From the NCBI GenBank assembly GCA_965237405.1, contig OZ250139.1, positions 1,302,001 to 1,366,000 on the forward strand: a stretch of 64,000 bases of DNA, read 5' to 3'. Each line of letters begins with the position of its first letter. Position 1 is the first letter of the stretch. Origin of the DNA: CAUZIB01 sp963663925 (GTDB taxonomy: Bacteria > Acidobacteriota > Vicinamibacteria > Vicinamibacterales > UBA8438). The notes below the pieces were generated by a model. It was not told the origin of the DNA. It was given only the letters and a program-made list of their open reading frames with translations, and did not search any database. The position numbers and the translations under genes were made by a program. Below, in pieces: positions 61,428-64,000 of the stretch.

Positions 61428-62621
61428 TCAATTCCGTGGCCACGCCAACCCCTGATCCAGCGTCGTGACTGGTCCTACTCCCTTGTAGACGAACTTCTGG
61501 AGTCGCTTCCCCTCATATGTTTCGGTAGTGTAGATGTTACCCACCGAGTCGGTCGCGATGCTGTGAGCCCCGTAGAACGCACCGGTTTGACGACCTCCAT
61601 CTCCGAAGCTCGTCAGTAGCTCAAGTGATTGTCGCTCAATGACGTACACCTTTTCGTTGACACCATCTATTGCGTAGAGAAACCGTTGAGTCGGATCCGG
61701 GGAGAACGCGATATCCCACACGGAGCCCGCTCCCCGTGTGTTGCGCGCGATGAACTGCTCTTTAACGAACGTGCCATCCTGCTGAAAAACCTGGATACGA
61801 TCCTGCGCGCGGTCACACACATACACCATGCCATCGTTCGACACCTCCGCACAGTGCACCGGATTGCCGAACTGTTGTGGCGGTGCGGCGCTCGGATCAT
61901 ACCGGCCAAAATCCCCGTCGTCAGGCCGGTTACCATAGGCACCCCAGTATCGCTTGAGTTCACCGGTATCGATGTCGACGACCGCGACGCGACGATTTCC
62001 GTACCCGTCTGCCAGGTACGCTTCCTTGTTGTTAGGTTCAATCGAAATCTTCGCAACGCGAGAGTAATGCGTCCGGCTGTTGCTATCGACTCCCTGACCG
62101 GCTTCGCCGACCTGAAGGAGGAAACGCCCGTCCCTGGAGAACTTTAATACGTGCGAATCAAGCTGGCCATTGCCCCCAATCCACACGTTGTCCATGTGAT
62201 CGATCGTGATTCCGTGATTCGACGACGGCCACGTGTACCCGTCTCCAGGACCACCCCAGCTTTCGACAACGTTGCCGGCTGTATCGAACTCAATCACGGG
62301 CGGGGCGGGTATACAGCAGGCATCTGCGAACGGCGGATCAGCCGCCACAGGGATCTCGTTGACCGCAAGCGTCGAGCCGCGGTGTACGATCCACACATGG
62401 TCCTGGGAATCGACACCAACCCCGATTGCTGACCCCAGTACCCAATGGTTCGGCAACGGTCGAGGCCAGAAGGGATCCACCTCAAACATTGGCGCCTGCT
62501 TTGCCTGAGCTTGGGCAACTGGCACGTCGTTGACAAGAGATTGACCGAAACCAAGAGCAACGATGGCTATAAAAGTGATGCCTGCGAGCAGGCGGCGCTG
62601 CCAGGGTTCAAGATTGGTCAT
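61428..62621 (-). CDS. Secreted NHL-repeat beta-propeller protein
   Basis: A 397-residue protein with signal peptide (LLAGITFIAIVALGFGQSLV). Repeats of NHL/peptidyl-amidating-lyase type: LGSAIGVGVDSQDHVWIVHR, SNHGITIDHMDNVWIGGNGQ, YLADGYGNRRVAVVDIDTGE, PVHCAEVSNDGMVYVCDRAQ, GAHSIATDSVGNIYTTETYE. Six blades are expected. Similar proteins are common in acidobacteria next to quinoproteins; catalytic activity unproven. Two Cys (ADACCIPAP) lie in an early loop. Divergent from the next gene. Confidence 0.8.
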   Translation of the reverse strand: MTNLEPWQRRLLAGITFIAIVALGFGQSLVNDVPVAQAQAKQAPMFEVDPFWPRPLPNHWVLGSAIGVGVDSQDHVWIVHRGSTLAVNEIPVAADPPFADACCIPAPPVIEFDTAGNVVESWGGPGDGYTWPSSNHGITIDHMDNVWIGGNGQLDSHVLKFSRDGRFLLQVGEAGQGVDSNSRTHYSRVAKISIEPNNKEAYLADGYGNRRVAVVDIDTGELKRYWGAYGNRPDDGDFGRYDPSAAPPQQFGNPVHCAEVSNDGMVYVCDRAQDRIQVFQQDGTFVKEQFIARNTRGAGSVWDIAFSPDPTQRFLYAIDGVNEKVYVIERQSLELLTSFGDGGRQTGAFYGAHSIATDSVGNIYTTETYEGKRLQKFVYKGVGPVTTLDQGLAWPRN

Positions 62622-62877
62622 GATTTATCCTCCTCTGTCGGGCCGTTTGATTCTGCCGAAGGGTGCCACCGAACGGGCGCAGGCGCAAGCGGAATCGCGA
62701 CGCCTGCTCACTGTCTCGAAAAAGCTCACCCGGACCAGATTGACCTCTCGGAGAGTTTGTTTCAGACTATCTAGGGAATCGTTGCCGAGAGGACCGGAAT
62801 CCCCGTGAACGAGACGTTTCCGCATCAACATTGTCGGACGTTCGCTGATATCGGACACACCAAGGAGAATAGACGTC

Positions 62878-64000
62878 ATGAGCACCGTAAGTCTCGAACA
62901 ACATGCTCGAAGGTTGCTACGCCCCGCCCTGATGGGCGTAGCACTCACCGTGGTTATGGTCGCTTTTATGGTGACTGGTTCCGCCCAGCAGTCGGCGCTT
63001 CCCGATGGACACATCAGCGGTGTCGTGAATAGCAGTTCCGGGACAGAGGCTGGCGTGTGGGTCATCGCAGAAACCGATGAACTCGAGACAAAATTTGCCA
63101 AGATTGTTGTTACCGATGACGATGGGCGGTTCGTACTCCCAGAGCTTCCTGAAGCGACCTACGACGTTTGGGTTCGTGGTTACGGTCTCGTTGACTCCGA
63201 AAAAATAAAACTATCACCCTCCATAGATGACATTAGTCTTACTGCTGTGATTGCACCAAACGAAGAGGCGGCCGCACAGTACTATCCCGGTAACTACTGG
63301 TACTCACTGATTGAACCACCGCCGGCAAGTGAGTTCCCTGGAACCGGCCCCGATGGCAACGGCATTTCGCCGGGTCTTCATAGCCAGGCTGCCTGGCTCG
63401 ACATCATGAAGCAAGGCTGCCAGCTCTGCCACCAGCTCGGGAACACAGCGACGCGCGTCGTTCAGCACCGTGACGAGTTCGACTCAACCGTGGCGGCCTG
63501 GGACCATCGCGTGCAAACCGGCCAACGCGGCACAGGGATGAACGGAGCGATGAACCGTTTCGGCCGAGACCGAGCCCTCACAATGTTCGCGGACTGGACC
63601 GACCGTATCGCTGCGGGTGAGACACCCCCACGTCCACCTCGACCCAGCGGTAAAGAGCGCAATGTGGTCGTAACGCTGTGGGACTGGGGAACTGATTCCT
63701 CCTTCATCCACGATGAAATCACGACTGATAAACGTAACCCGACGGTAAATGGACATGGGCCGGTTTACGGTGTGTCAGCCGGTCATGGAAGCTTGACCGT
63801 TGTCAACCCGGTCACCAACACTTCCGTTGAACTACCCATTCCGGTACGGCCCGCGGATCCAAACAGCGTGCCGTCGCGATTCCCACAGTCGCAGCTGCAG
63901 CCGTCCTATTACTGGGGCGACCAGTTACTCTGGGGAAGGGGTGGTCTTGATGGTCAGGAAAATTCGGCGGATCCACATAACCCAATGATGGACCAGAAGG
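62878..64000 (+). CDS. Large exported protein with carboxypeptidase-regulatory-like domain and haem-c motif (partial)
   Basis: Open from ATG 62,878 (AAGGAGAA site) to the window end, at least 374 residues. After a signal segment (LMGVALTVVMVAFMVTGSAQ) comes a beta-sandwich of the carboxypeptidase regulatory type: HISGVVNSSSGTEAGVWVIA, VVTDDDGRFVLPELPEATYD, VWVRGYGLVDS. Then CQLCHQLGN gives one CxxCH haem site, followed by a propeller-like region (VVVTLWDWGTDSSFIHDEIT). Family members are large extracytoplasmic proteins of unknown chemistry. The 3' part lies outside the window. Confidence 0.75.
   Translation, partial: MSTVSLEQHARRLLRPALMGVALTVVMVAFMVTGSAQQSALPDGHISGVVNSSSGTEAGVWVIAETDELETKFAKIVVTDDDGRFVLPELPEATYDVWVRGYGLVDSEKIKLSPSIDDISLTAVIAPNEEAAAQYYPGNYWYSLIEPPPASEFPGTGPDGNGISPGLHSQAAWLDIMKQGCQLCHQLGNTATRVVQHRDEFDSTVAAWDHRVQTGQRGTGMNGAMNRFGRDRALTMFADWTDRIAAGETPPRPPRPSGKERNVVVTLWDWGTDSSFIHDEITTDKRNPTVNGHGPVYGVSAGHGSLTVVNPVTNTSVELPIPVRPADPNSVPSRFPQSQLQPSYYWGDQLLWGRGGLDGQENSADPHNPMMDQK

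Overview
The window reads as a chromosomal segment of an uncultured-type bacterium, most likely an acidobacterium of the Vicinamibacteria kind. This is inferred from gene content, since there is no 16S gene: a multi-copy secreted family with a DLQGIW N-terminal motif, cytochrome/DUF1549/DUF1553 plus DUF1501 gene pairs, N-lobe pieces of Pkn-type serine/threonine kinases, quinoproteins, FG-GAP lipoproteins and a subclass B3 metallo-beta-lactamase. GC is high, and many genes have a purine-rich ribosome site 6-10 bases before ATG.

Layout. (1) 1-14.4 kb: mixed chromosomal genes (secreted beta-barrel protein, B3 hydrolase, FKBP lipoprotein, FxsA, YggT, ABC-F protein, DLQGIW protein) separated by short dispersed repeats and broken methyltransferase genes. 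(2) 14.76-50.04 kb: a scrap-yard of mobile DNA. An intact tRNA-Leu(TAA) gene on the minus strand (49,958-50,044) is followed leftward by three displaced tRNA-Leu 3' ends (14,756; 36,334; 45,565). Each has the same conserved block on its left and the same inner block on its right; two are followed by a tyrosine-recombinase C-terminal remnant. I read this as tandem accretion of integrative elements at one tRNA gene. Cargo and debris include a Dam-type methylase, truncated MT-A70 and HsdM genes, an ADP-ribosyltransferase-like gene, a WG-repeat lipoprotein, soluble glucose dehydrogenase and DLQGIW paralogues. Four insertion sequences are present: IS1182 with CTAG duplication, IS21 with CCAGGG duplication, an IS3-like element, and IS256 with an 8-bp duplication. 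(3) 50.2-64 kb: an orderly chromosomal region with two tandem quinoproteins ending in cupredoxin domains, pheA, a YtxH-like protein, a pcm/outer-membrane-protein pair, a ferredoxin, a D-threonine-aldolase-like enzyme, copC/copD, an NHL-repeat protein and the start of a large secreted haem protein.

Two repeat systems run through the accessory part. First, about ten short palindromes of fixed geometry (two arms, GGTNCC, a 5-nt loop, GGNACC, matching arms) lie at one exact place in the reading frame of an N-terminal module related to phage MT-A70 genes. Arm sequences differ between copies yet still pair, and what follows the module's conserved tail changes from copy to copy (Dam gene, ADP-ribosyltransferase-like gene, transporter fragment, inverted fragment). 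This looks like a structured, possibly recombinogenic site and is the best candidate for an undescribed system. Second, the 3' end of a small Cys/HGG gene is scattered at least ten times, with one intact copy (47,732-48,076).

Many genes here are decayed: in-frame stop, frameshifts, truncations. Some single-base frameshifts, especially the 11-C tract at 8,460, could be sequencing errors or phase variation, and sequence alone cannot decide.
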